Assembly: GCA_018267575.1 (NCBI GenBank)
Contig: JAFDYF010000082.1
Location: forward strand, 1-35,738
Direction: 5' to 3'
Source of the DNA: Bacteroidota bacterium
GTDB taxonomy: Bacteria; Bacteroidota; Bacteroidia; Chitinophagales; Chitinophagaceae
DNA: 35,738 nucleotides
Positions 24,047 to 32,814 of the stretch are shown here, piece after piece; the first letter of the stretch is position 1, and every line of letters starts with the position of its first letter. The notes beneath the pieces are model-generated. The model saw nothing but the letters and a program-made list of their open reading frames with translations, did no database searches and had not been told where the DNA came from. The position numbers and the translations under genes are program-made.

Positions 24047-26140
24047 TCAATCCAGATTCATTACAAAAGCAGCTTTATCAACAACGGAATGGCTGGAAAG
24101 ATGGAGTTGTTCACATTCTTCAGTCCAGTTGGCAATTTTATATTGAGGGTTGGATGCATCAAAAACCCATTGCGGACAATCAATGGCATCCGCTAGTCTG
24201 ACTATTTTCAGGGCGGGGTTTTGGGAAATGATAACTAGGTCAACCTTGGTCTTTGCTTTGGATGGGGCGAGTTGAAAAGACGGGTCGATGATCAATATCC
24301 GTTTGGAGCCAAATTCAACCATATGGCCTGCATAATGAAGCCCATCCAATTTTGGAGCGCTTGAAACCCGCAGGGCTGTTCTTGTTGGTTTTAAATGAAA
24401 GTTTTTTAGGAAATTTTCCTCAAGTAATAGGCTGTCACCTTTAAAAGCATACGACCTTCCAAGAATAAAATCAATTGCCTGGTGTTGGGGCACATTGTAC
24501 ACAATTATTTTATGTTGCCGGTAAGATTGCCAGAAAGAAAAACCCCTGAGCAACATAAAGCCAAGCAGGAATGTGGACCCAAGTAAAAACCAGTTCTTGT
24601 TTTTCTTCAACAGCCAAATGGAAAACGCTATAATGCATGCATAGATTAATATGGTTTGGGCGATATTGATTTGAAGAAAATCCCAAAGACCACCGGGCAT
24701 GGTTTCCATATGTTCAATAAAACTGTTCAGCAGCCAAATGGCTTTTTGTAAAATAAAACCAATTGCCGTGGCCAATATCGGGATGAAGGAAACCAAGCAC
24801 AATAATAAACTGCCAAATAAAACAATACTGGCTAAGGGCACGGCAATGATATTGGTGATCAAAAAATAATTGGGGAACTGATGGAAATGGAAAATGCTGA
24901 TAGGGCTGGTCAAGATCTGAGCTGATAGGCTTAGCGCAGCTAATTGCCATATTAGGTCCAGCGTTTTGTTCTTAATATAAATCAGGTCATAAATAGGTTT
25001 TCTGAAAATTACAATACTCAAAACTGCTAGATAGGAAAGCTGGAACCCGACTTCCCATAAAAGAAAGGGATTATAGCATAGGAGTAGAAAGGCCGAGGCG
25101 GATAAAGAATTATAGATAGATGTTTTCTTTCTAAAGCTTTCCCCAATAATAATAAAGCTAAGCATTACCGTTGCCCGCATTACTGATGGCGATGCACCAG
25201 ATAATAAGCTGTACAACCAAATGGTAAGAATCAGTATAATGGGACTGGCTATTCTGAAATAACGAGATTTTGAAAAAGGTTTTAGCATGAAAAGTAGTAC
25301 ACCATAAACCAGCGCTAAATGCAATCCTGAAATGGCGATAATATGAACAACCCCGGTATTGGTGAAAGATTGTTGCAGATTTTTATCTAGATCATCTTTG
25401 TAACCAATCATCAAAGCTTCTGCCAATCCTCTTTCTTTGTCATGATGCAGATAGGTCTGAAAGATATGCAGCGTTTTTTCTCTGGTAGCAAATAAAAAAC
25501 GTTTGAGTGGGTTTTCGTTTTTCTCAATTAAAACCACAAACTCGTTTGGCTTTAAAAATATTTGATGATAAATTCCTTTGAAGGCACAATAGCGTTCATA
25601 ATCAAAACTGGCGGGGTTGCCTGAGTTTTTGATTGGTTGCAAGACTTTGTAAAAAACAATTTTTGACCCATAATGAAGTTGTGGCAGGCTACTATCTTTT
25701 TTAAGATATAGGAGAATCGAACCTTCAACCGGCATTACTGATTGTTGCTTGTCAATAATTTCCACGGTCGCCAATGCCTTCCATGATTTATCTTTTTCGG
25801 ATAAGGGTTCTTGCAAAGTGGCGATAATGCCATCGCCTGGTTGATAATGATTATTGACCCATTGCTCATGTTTTGAAATATCATGAAAATGGACCAACAT
25901 CATACCCAAGGTAAAAACCAATATATTGATGGCAATGGCATTTACCCAATAGAATTTGTACTGTACAAATCCTTTTAAATTTTGAAAAGCGATGTACAAA
26001 GAAATGGAGAAGAGAAAAAAGCATCCAATGGGAATGATGGGCAATTGCAGATACCATTCAGCAATGATTCCTCCGATGAGCGGAACAATCAGCCTAAGGA
26101 AAGGCGCTTCCTTCCAAATGGGGATTGGGTTGATAGGCAT
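24047..26140 (-). CDS. comEC: ComEC/Rec2 family DNA uptake membrane protein
   Basis: A 697-residue polytopic membrane protein forming the inner-membrane channel for DNA uptake. After an N-terminal DUF4131-like segment, the competence domain (about 225-500) contains HIIAISGLHLALVYGVLL and LYSLLSGASPSVMRATVM, both family hallmarks. At least eight hydrophobic segments are visible. The C-terminal soluble part (about 550-697; VFDASNPQYKIANWTEECEQL) has the shape of a metallo-beta-lactamase-like domain but lacks the HxHxDH motif. This is usual for the Bacteroidota version, so a separate nuclease may be needed. It is followed by purH. Confidence 0.93.
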   Translation of the reverse strand: MPINPIPIWKEAPFLRLIVPLIGGIIAEWYLQLPIIPIGCFFLFSISLYIAFQNLKGFVQYKFYWVNAIAINILVFTLGMMLVHFHDISKHEQWVNNHYQPGDGIIATLQEPLSEKDKSWKALATVEIIDKQQSVMPVEGSILLYLKKDSSLPQLHYGSKIVFYKVLQPIKNSGNPASFDYERYCAFKGIYHQIFLKPNEFVVLIEKNENPLKRFLFATREKTLHIFQTYLHHDKERGLAEALMIGYKDDLDKNLQQSFTNTGVVHIIAISGLHLALVYGVLLFMLKPFSKSRYFRIASPIILILTIWLYSLLSGASPSVMRATVMLSFIIIGESFRKKTSIYNSLSASAFLLLCYNPFLLWEVGFQLSYLAVLSIVIFRKPIYDLIYIKNKTLDLIWQLAALSLSAQILTSPISIFHFHQFPNYFLITNIIAVPLASIVLFGSLLLCLVSFIPILATAIGFILQKAIWLLNSFIEHMETMPGGLWDFLQINIAQTILIYACIIAFSIWLLKKNKNWFLLGSTFLLGFMLLRGFSFWQSYRQHKIIVYNVPQHQAIDFILGRSYAFKGDSLLLEENFLKNFHLKPTRTALRVSSAPKLDGLHYAGHMVEFGSKRILIIDPSFQLAPSKAKTKVDLVIISQNPALKIVRLADAIDCPQWVFDASNPQYKIANWTEECEQLHLSSHSVVDKAAFVMNLD

Positions 26141-26165
26141 TTAAGAGAATTCAGTTGTCTGGACT

Positions 26166-26195
26166 GGGATTTTATGGGATTATAGGATTATTGGG
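26166..26195 (+). repeat. Degenerate GGGATT-type repeat, inverted relative to nearby copies
   Basis: This AT-rich stretch reads as repeated GGGATT units and resembles the reverse complement of the repeat at 26290-26320. Together they could form a long imperfect hairpin between comEC and the DinB gene. Confidence 0.4.
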
Positions 26196-26289
26196 TTTTG
26201 AAAAAATTAGAAACCTATCCAAGGGTTAATTCCAGTTCTTTGACAATAATTATAATGTAATAAAATTATAAATATTACATGGTATCCCA

Positions 26290-26320
26290 CCCATCCCAAA
26301 AATCCCCTCAAATCCCTGTT
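26290..26320. repeat. Intergenic repeat copy 1, at the DinB gene 3' end
   Basis: A 30-base stretch (26291-26320) matching 26863-26892 at 26 of 30 positions. Both contain CCATCCCAAAAATC and end in CGTT or TGTT. This copy runs up to the stop codon of the minus-strand DinB gene. Confidence 0.6.
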
Positions 26321-26784
26321 TAGTTATCAAGCAATTTTTTCACATAGGCAATTTGCCCAGCATGATAAATATGATGGTCGATCAAGCCATTGAGTAAAAA
26401 TCGGAAACTGTAATTTTTGTCGTCCAGAACCTGATCCAGAAAATGATCTTCTTTTGTATTCAGTAAGTCTATGATTTCTTGGTTGGTCGATTTAAATTGG
26501 GCCAACCCATTTTCCCAGCCATGCTCTTTTGGTCCTATTATTCTCCAGTCAAGCGATTCGATGGATTTGATTTGCGATAGGGATTCTTCTTTGATAACGC
26601 TCAATGTATATGCAGCCCAAGTTTCCATATGGTATAAAAGTTCGATCATGGAATGGTTCACACCGTAGGGCTTTTTGTATACATCCGATTTCCCAGCTTC
26701 TTCCAATAAAGAATAAATGGACCTTCCATACCAAGGTTCACCGTTGAGTACGGTTTCAAAGTGGAGAATGATTTGTTGGATCAT
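26320..26784 (-). CDS. DinB family protein
   Basis: A 154-residue four-helix-bundle protein of the DinB/YfiT-like superfamily. Candidate metal-binding histidines are H52 (in LLYHMETW), H137 and H141 (in DHHIYHAGQIAY), the last two in the usual HxxxH-x-GQ arrangement. Family members are metal-dependent, sometimes thiol S-transferases, but the substrate here is unknown. Repeats flank the gene on both sides (26290-26320 and 26863-26892). It lies between carB and comEC on the same strand. Confidence 0.88.
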   Translation of the reverse strand: MIQQIILHFETVLNGEPWYGRSIYSLLEEAGKSDVYKKPYGVNHSMIELLYHMETWAAYTLSVIKEESLSQIKSIESLDWRIIGPKEHGWENGLAQFKSTNQEIIDLLNTKEDHFLDQVLDDKNYSFRFLLNGLIDHHIYHAGQIAYVKKLLDN

Positions 26785-26862
26785 GTCTGAACGGGGATTT
26801 TTAAAACTAACTTTTTCAAGACTTAAAGCTTTGGAAAAGTTAGCAAATATTTTTTACCCCAT

Positions 26863-26892
26863 CCATCCCAAAAATCTCCCCCAATCCCCGTT
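26863..26892. repeat. Intergenic repeat copy 2, at the carB 3' end
   Basis: The second copy of the repeat described at 26290-26320, in the same orientation, 7 bases beyond the carB stop on the minus strand. It differs at 4 of 30 positions. Confidence 0.6.
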
Positions 26893-26898
26893 AAGACA

Positions 26899-29724
26899 TT
26901 ACTTACTCAGGTACATGCTCCTATCCTTATATAATTGTCTAAAGGATGGGTCACGAAGATCTTTGATAAATCGTATGGCCTCGCCCGTAGATTTCATCTC
27001 TGGTCCGAGTTCTTTGTTCACTCCGGGGAATTTATTGAAACTGAAAACAGGTTCCTTGATAGCAAACCCTTTCAGTTTTTTCTCAAAAACAAAATCGGTG
27101 AGCTTATTGGCGCCAATCATCACTTTGGTAGCGATATTGAGATAAGGGATTTGATAAGCTTTTGCGATAAACGGTGTGGTGCGTGAGGCACGGGGATTTG
27201 CTTCGATCACAAACACATTCCCGTCTTTGATGGCAAATTGGATATTGATAAGCCCTTTAATATTCAGCGCCCTTGCAATTTTTTCTGCGTAATGCTCCAT
27301 GGTGGTTACCACCAATGGGGTAAGATTGAAAGCAGGAAGCACCGCATGGCTATCGCCACTATGGATACCGGCTGGTTCAATATGTTCCATCACACCCATT
27401 ACATGGAAATTTTCCCCATCAAAAATGGCATCCACTTCCGCCTCTTGACAACGATCAAGGAAATGATCGATCAATATTTTATTACCGGGTATGTGTTTTA
27501 ATAAACTCACCACCGCTTTTTCCACTTCATCATCATTGATCACGATACGCATGCGCTGGCCACCCAGCACATAACTTGGGCGAACCAAAACCGGATAGCC
27601 CACTTTGTTGGCAACTTGTATTGCATCATCCACGTCATAGGCCGTGCCATAGTCGGGATAAGGAATGTTCAATTCTTTCAGCATATCGCTGAAGCGGCCA
27701 CGGTCTTCTGCAATGTCCATGCTATCAAAAGAAGTACCGATGATTTTGATCCCTTTTTCGTGCAGACGCTCGGCCAATTTCAAAGCCGTTTGCCCACCAA
27801 GCTGAACAATCACCCCTTCAGGTTTTTCATGCTCGATGATTTCCCAAAGATGCTCCCAATACACGGGCTCGAAATAGAGTTTATCGGCAATATCAAAATC
27901 GGTAGAAACAGTTTCGGGGTTGCAATTCACCATGATGGCTTCATAGCCACATTCTTTAATGGCAAGAAGTCCATGCACGCAGCAATAATCGAACTCAATG
28001 CCCTGACCAATCCGATTGGGTCCAGAACCAAGCACGATGATTTTTTTCTTATCGCTTACTTTGCTTTCGTTGATATTCCCAGTTTCGAAAGTGGAATAGA
28101 AATAAGGGGTCTTGGCTTCAAATTCGGCAGAACAGGTATCCACCATTTTAAACACACGGGTAATGCCAAGGTCTTTTCTCTTTTGATAAATTTCTTCCTC
28201 GGTGCCTTCTTTCATGATTTTGCAAATCTGCTCATCACTGAAGCCGAGTTTTTTTGCTTCTTTTAATAAATCCACCGGTAATTTTTCCAACTTATATTTC
28301 GCCAGTTCTTTTTCCATGTTGCAGATTTTCTGGATCTCATAGAGGAACCATCTGTCAATGCCATGGGTGGCTTTGGAGATAGTACCCACAGAAATACCCG
28401 CCATCAGCGCATCTTTGATCCTAAATATGCGGTCCCACTTTGGAACTTTTATATATTCCAATAACTCTTCGGCATGCATTAGGCTTTTTCCATAATAGCC
28501 AAGACCGATGGCGTTGTTCTCCAAACTCTGACAGGCTTTCTGGACGGCTTCGGTAAAACTTCTTCCAATCGCCATCACTTCACCCACACTTTTCATTTGT
28601 AGGCCGAGTGTGTCGTTTGCTCCTTTGAATTTGTCAAAATTCCAGCGGGGCATTTTTACGATCACATAATCTTGTACCGGTTCAAAATAAGCGGAAGTAG
28701 TTTGGGTGATCTGGTTCTTAAGTTCATCCAAATTGAAACCAATCGCCAATTTCGCAGCAATTTTAGCTATCGGATAGCCTGTGGCCTTGGAAGCCAAGGC
28801 TGATGAACGGCTCACCCTTGGATTGATTTCTATCGCAATGATTTCTTCTGTTTTTGGATTCAGAGCAAACTGCACATTGCAACCGCCAGCAAAATTGCCC
28901 AAGTCGCGCATCATCATGATGGCGGTGTTGCGCATCAATTGAAAAGCGGTATCGCTCAGGGTCATCGCAGGTGCAACGGTAATGGAGTCGCCCGTGTGCA
29001 CACCCATTGGGTCAAAATTCTCCACGGTACATATAATAACTACATTATTATTGGCATCACGCAACAGCTCGAGTTCAAATTCTTTCCAACCAAGCACTGC
29101 TTGTTCCACCAATACTTCATGAATGGGCGAGGCCTGCAAACCACGGTTCAGGGCTTCATCCAGTTCATCCTTATCTTTTACAAAACCACCACCCGTGCCG
29201 CCCAAGGTAAAGGACGGACGAATAACCAGCGGGAACCCGATTTGCTGGGCAAATTCTTTTCCCTCCAAAAAGGAGTTGGCTGTTTTGGCTGTGGCCACGG
29301 GAATGCCTAGCTGGATCATCCACTGGCGGAATTTTTCCCTATCCTCGGCTTTGTCGATTGCTTTAATATCCACACCAATCAACCTTACTCCATATTTTTC
29401 CCAAACCCCAAGATCTTCGGCTTCTTTGGCCAGGTTCAGCGCTGTTTGGCCGCCCATGGTGGGAAGTACGGCATCTATTTTATTTTCTTCCAATATCTGC
29501 TCTATGCTTTCCACGGTGAGCGGAAGCAGGTACACTTTATCCGCCATCATCGGATCGGTCATGATGGTGGCCGGGTTACTGTTTATCAATATCACCTCAA
29601 TCCCTTCCTCACGAAGGCTTCTGGCGGCTTGGGTACCTGAATAATCAAATTCGCATGCTTGGCCGATAATAATGGGGCCGGAGCCTATAATGAGGACGGA
29701 ACGAATGGAAGAATCTTTTGGCAT
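26899..29724 (-). CDS. carB: Carbamoyl-phosphate synthase large subunit, short form
   Basis: A 941-residue enzyme that makes carbamoyl phosphate for pyrimidine and arginine synthesis, working with the CarA subunit. Two homologous ATP-grasp halves are clear. The first contains GSGPIIIGQACEFDYSGTQA (12-31) and the second GSGPNRIGQGIEFDYCCVHG (about 565-584). Ligand-binding segments IEINPRVSRSSALASKATG and IEANPRASRTTPFIAKA occur in each. The protein ends about 30 residues after GPEMKSTGEA, so the C-terminal methylglyoxal-synthase-like regulatory domain of the roughly 1073-residue E. coli enzyme is absent. No remnant of that domain is found downstream. A carA gene is not in the window. Confidence 0.96.
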   Translation of the reverse strand: MPKDSSIRSVLIIGSGPIIIGQACEFDYSGTQAARSLREEGIEVILINSNPATIMTDPMMADKVYLLPLTVESIEQILEENKIDAVLPTMGGQTALNLAKEAEDLGVWEKYGVRLIGVDIKAIDKAEDREKFRQWMIQLGIPVATAKTANSFLEGKEFAQQIGFPLVIRPSFTLGGTGGGFVKDKDELDEALNRGLQASPIHEVLVEQAVLGWKEFELELLRDANNNVVIICTVENFDPMGVHTGDSITVAPAMTLSDTAFQLMRNTAIMMMRDLGNFAGGCNVQFALNPKTEEIIAIEINPRVSRSSALASKATGYPIAKIAAKLAIGFNLDELKNQITQTTSAYFEPVQDYVIVKMPRWNFDKFKGANDTLGLQMKSVGEVMAIGRSFTEAVQKACQSLENNAIGLGYYGKSLMHAEELLEYIKVPKWDRIFRIKDALMAGISVGTISKATHGIDRWFLYEIQKICNMEKELAKYKLEKLPVDLLKEAKKLGFSDEQICKIMKEGTEEEIYQKRKDLGITRVFKMVDTCSAEFEAKTPYFYSTFETGNINESKVSDKKKIIVLGSGPNRIGQGIEFDYCCVHGLLAIKECGYEAIMVNCNPETVSTDFDIADKLYFEPVYWEHLWEIIEHEKPEGVIVQLGGQTALKLAERLHEKGIKIIGTSFDSMDIAEDRGRFSDMLKELNIPYPDYGTAYDVDDAIQVANKVGYPVLVRPSYVLGGQRMRIVINDDEVEKAVVSLLKHIPGNKILIDHFLDRCQEAEVDAIFDGENFHVMGVMEHIEPAGIHSGDSHAVLPAFNLTPLVVTTMEHYAEKIARALNIKGLINIQFAIKDGNVFVIEANPRASRTTPFIAKAYQIPYLNIATKVMIGANKLTDFVFEKKLKGFAIKEPVFSFNKFPGVNKELGPEMKSTGEAIRFIKDLRDPSFRQLYKDRSMYLSK

Positions 29725-29760
29725 CTTTTATTTTGGTTAAAACTCAAAAAACAAATTGCG

Positions 29761-29768
29761 CAAAAGTA
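29761..29768 (-). promoter_or_regulatory. Possible -7 promoter element of carB
   Basis: The minus strand reads TACTTTTG, a perfect TAnnTTTG match, 36 bases upstream of the carB ATG. No clear TTG -33 partner is seen at the usual distance. Confidence 0.3.
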
Positions 29769-29913
29769 AGGCAGCGGGACTAATATTCGGGTTAATTTTT
29801 TTCAGATAGATAAAATGCCTTGAAAGCCAGTATGGACGCAAATAGGCTTTCACCATCCATTTTGTCAATAAGTTATGCCAAAGAATTCAGGGGCTGTCTT
29901 TCTGACAAGGGCC

Positions 29914-29946
29914 TAAAAATAAAAAAGCCCGGTATCTCAACCAGGC
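29914..29946 (-). terminator. Rho-independent terminator after the 71-residue ORF
   Basis: On the minus strand a 7-bp stem (29940-29946 with 29927-29933, one G-T pair) with a 6-base loop is followed by TTTTTTATTTTT. It lies 24 bp beyond the stop of the small ORF at 29971-30186 and supports its transcription. Confidence 0.7.
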
Positions 29947-29970
29947 CCAGATAAAGGTATATGATGGTTA

Positions 29971-30186
29971 TTAGTTATTGTGGTAGGCAGCCATCTCAAT
30001 ATCATCAAGCAATACCCCCCCCTTTCGGGCAATAGATTTCTTCTCGGCTACTTGCCTTTTGCTCTCGTACTTGCTTCTGACCCTAAAGACCCATTTTTGT
30101 TTTGCTTCTTCGCCTTTAACCCTCCCAATAATACCACCAGCGATGATGGCGAGGGAGATTATCAGCTTATTTCTTATGCTTTTCAT
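29971..30186 (-). CDS. Small protein of unknown function with N-terminal hydrophobic segment
   Basis: A 71-residue ORF, unrecognised. Residues 8-21 (LIISLAIIAGGIIG) are hydrophobic after a short positive start (MKSIRNK), giving a signal-anchor or single membrane segment. The remainder is rich in lysine and arginine (KQKWVFRVRSKYESKRQVAEKK), with a short acidic segment (DDIEMA) near the end. A strong terminator lies 24 bp downstream on the same strand, which is the main reason to accept it. It could still be a chance ORF in a short RNA gene. Confidence 0.5.
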   Translation of the reverse strand: MKSIRNKLIISLAIIAGGIIGRVKGEEAKQKWVFRVRSKYESKRQVAEKKSIARKGGVLLDDIEMAAYHNN

Positions 30187-30472
30187 GACGGAAAACGGTT
30201 TGTTCCTTTACTATATATAAGACAACTTTACTTAGCCAAATGCTGTACCAATTTTGAAAAAAATATCTAAAATTTATGGGTATTTTTTAATGATGGTTTA
30301 ATATATGTAAAGGGTACTCTTCAAAGCTACAACCAGTAAGGGTTTGAGATGAAATCCCAGGTGGAGGGGGTGTGTAATAAATTTAATTGTTAACTTTTTG
30401 TTTTGAAATTTGTAAGATAAGGATGGTTGGGGCAAATTTTTTTTGGGAAATTCGTTCCTAAAAAATCTCTTG

Positions 30473-32182
30473 ATGAAGTCATTCCTGCTGGCCCTACTGA
30501 TGTCCTGTATTTCTGTTCCTATGTTTGGTCAACTCTTCCCCGCAAAAGATTATCCCCAACATTATTTTCGTAATCCCTTGAATATACCCATTAGCCTTGC
30601 AGGCAATTTTGGCGAAATCCGCCCCAACCATTATCATATGGGGTTGGATATCCGAACCGAAAGGCGGGTCAATATGCCCGTATATGCTGCGGCCGATGGG
30701 TATATTGCCAGGGTGAAGGTAGAGCCATTTGGTTTTGGGCAGGCCATCTATATTAATCACCCCAATGGATATACGACATTATATGGACACTTGAATGATT
30801 TTTATCCCGCATTGGCAGCCTATGTAAAAGAGCAACAGTACAAACAAGAATCTTGGAGACTGTTTATCGATATCCCTGCCAATAGGTTCCCAGTGAAAAA
30901 AGGCGATTATATTGCTTTGAGCGGTAGCACGGGTGGCTCACAGGCACCTCATGTGCATTTTGAGATCCGCAGGACTGCCGATGATGTAAACCTCAACCCG
31001 AGCCTCTTCGGTCTTCCCATTACCGACAATAGCAAACCGACCCTGTTGCGATTGGCTATGTACGATGGCACCAAAAGTATTTATGAACAGTCCCCGAAAT
31101 TATTTCCCGTTCGTTTGTTAAAAGGGAATTACATAATACCGGGAGGGAAAATCACGGTGACCACTCCCAAGGTCCTGTTTGCCATTGGGGCTTATGATAC
31201 TGAATCGGGCAGTGCCAACCATAATGGGATTTATCAAGCATCCATATCTGATAACGGCAAAGCACAACTGGGTTTTCAAATGGATGATATTAGCTATAAC
31301 AATACCCGGGACATCAATGCCCATATTGATTATAAGACCAAAGGAAATGGAGGGCCCAATTTGCAGCAGTTGTTCCGGTTGCAGGGGTACACCAATTCCA
31401 TTTATTATGCTTTAAAAAACGATGGGTACTTGGATATTGGTGACGGCGCTCCTCACCAAATTATAATAGAGGTGAAAGATGCAAACGGCAATACGAGCAT
31501 TTTGGTTTTTTCAGTCACTTACAAACCCGGGGTTCACCCATCTAATCAGGTGCCGGGCAAAATGTTCTATCCGGGCATGTTGGATGGATTGGAAAATCCA
31601 GAATGTGCTTTTTATATCAATGAGAAATCTTTGTATGACTCTGCACATATTGGTTATGCCAAGTCAACAGCTACTGCGCCCGAAGCTGTTTCGGCTGTGC
31701 ATAGCATTGGGGCGGTCTATATACCCATACAAGAACCTATTTTGGTAAGGATAAAGCCGAACAGCAATTTTGATATGTCCAAAAAGGATCGGGTGCTGAT
31801 GCAATGGTTTGCAGGTGCAAAAAAAGATGTTCAGAAAGTGGAATGGCAGGCTGGTTGGGCATCGGCAAGGTTTCGAGACTTTGGCAACTTTCAATTGGTA
31901 TTGGATGAGGAGCCGCCACAGATCATTCCCGTGGGTTTTGTGGATGGCGCAAACCTGAGCAAGGCATCGAGAATCGTATTTACGGTAAAAGACAATCTGG
32001 ACGAGTTCAAAAATTTCAGGGCCGAATTGGATGGTAAATGGCTGCGATTTAGTAACGATAAAGGCAAGTCTTTTATTTATCAGTTTGATGAGCATTGTTC
32101 CCACGGAAAGCATGAACTGAAAATAAGTGTGGAAGACGAGGCGGGAAACCAAACGATAAAAACATTTAGCTTTACGAGATAA
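30473..32182 (+). CDS. M23 family metallopeptidase (LytM-type), secreted
   Basis: A 569-residue exported protein. The ATG at 30473 is preferred to a TTG at 30443 because it starts directly with the signal peptide (residues 1-20, ending M-F-G-Q). The zinc site of M23 is complete: H55-x3-D59 in HYHMGLDIR and H160-x-H162 in APHVHFEIR, with the catalytic-type H106 in YGHLND. M23 enzymes cut peptidoglycan cross-bridges. The long C-terminal region (about 200-569) is beta-rich, perhaps immunoglobulin-like, for binding. It is followed 13 bp later by bcp, so the two are probably co-transcribed. Confidence 0.94.
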   Translation: MKSFLLALLMSCISVPMFGQLFPAKDYPQHYFRNPLNIPISLAGNFGEIRPNHYHMGLDIRTERRVNMPVYAAADGYIARVKVEPFGFGQAIYINHPNGYTTLYGHLNDFYPALAAYVKEQQYKQESWRLFIDIPANRFPVKKGDYIALSGSTGGSQAPHVHFEIRRTADDVNLNPSLFGLPITDNSKPTLLRLAMYDGTKSIYEQSPKLFPVRLLKGNYIIPGGKITVTTPKVLFAIGAYDTESGSANHNGIYQASISDNGKAQLGFQMDDISYNNTRDINAHIDYKTKGNGGPNLQQLFRLQGYTNSIYYALKNDGYLDIGDGAPHQIIIEVKDANGNTSILVFSVTYKPGVHPSNQVPGKMFYPGMLDGLENPECAFYINEKSLYDSAHIGYAKSTATAPEAVSAVHSIGAVYIPIQEPILVRIKPNSNFDMSKKDRVLMQWFAGAKKDVQKVEWQAGWASARFRDFGNFQLVLDEEPPQIIPVGFVDGANLSKASRIVFTVKDNLDEFKNFRAELDGKWLRFSNDKGKSFIYQFDEHCSHGKHELKISVEDEAGNQTIKTFSFTR

Positions 32183-32195
32183 AGTATTTTAAATT

Positions 32196-32666
32196 ATGAC
32201 GCATTTAAAAGAAGGTGAAAAAGCCCCCGCTTTTTCCGGGAAAGATCAGAACGGCAATAAAATCAGCTTGGCAGATTATATAGGGAAAAAGTTGGTACTG
32301 TATTTTTATCCTCAAGACAATACCCCAACCTGTACAGAAGAAGCCTGCAATTTGCGAGACAATTTTTCTTTATTGAAAAAAGAAGGGTTTACGATTTTAG
32401 GGGTTAGTCCCGATGATGAAAAAAGCCACAAGAAATTTGAGACAAAATTTTCCCTTCCATTCACTTTGATTGCAGACACTGATCACAAGATTATTGACAA
32501 ATATGCTGTGTGGGGCGAAAAGCAAATGTTTGGTAATAAATACATGGGCTTGATCCGCACTACTTTTTTGATTGATGAAAAGGGCATCATCCGAAAGATA
32601 TTCCTAAAGCCAAAATCCAAACAACATTCAGAAGAAATCGTGAAGGCCTGGAAGGAATTGAAGTGA
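32196..32666 (+). CDS. bcp: Thiol peroxidase Bcp (peroxiredoxin)
   Basis: A 156-residue thioredoxin-dependent peroxidase that reduces hydrogen peroxide and organic peroxides in the cytoplasm. The peroxidatic cysteine is C46 in TPTCTEEAC and the resolving cysteine is C51, the usual C-x4-C pair of the Bcp/PrxQ class. Later GVSPDDEKSHKKFETKFSLPF and RTTFLIDEKGIIRKI are typical. Length is normal. It sits directly behind the M23 peptidase gene. Confidence 0.96.
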   Translation: MTHLKEGEKAPAFSGKDQNGNKISLADYIGKKLVLYFYPQDNTPTCTEEACNLRDNFSLLKKEGFTILGVSPDDEKSHKKFETKFSLPFTLIADTDHKIIDKYAVWGEKQMFGNKYMGLIRTTFLIDEKGIIRKIFLKPKSKQHSEEIVKAWKELK

Positions 32667-32741
32667 TTTTTTTATGGTCAAAAAAATTGAGAAGTCCCTT
32701 CCTCAAGAACATATATAGGACAACCGTTTGCGCAAAAAAAC

Positions 32742-32771
32742 TTTGATAGCTTTGAAAACTATCTTACTTTG
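32742..32771 (+). promoter_or_regulatory. Possible promoter of the DUF1549/DUF1553 gene
   Basis: TTTG (32742-32745) and TTACTTTG (32764-32771, one mismatch to TAnnTTTG) are separated by 18 bases. They lie about 43 bases upstream of the start codon at 32815. Confidence 0.45.
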
Positions 32772-32814
32772 TAAGTACAGTTAAATTAATTGTTCAAATG
32801 CTTGCCATAAAATA

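Noticed and set aside
27616..28266. A 216-residue ORF antisense to carB
   Set aside because: It is a shadow of the strongly conserved carB reading frame, with no independent start signals or domain.
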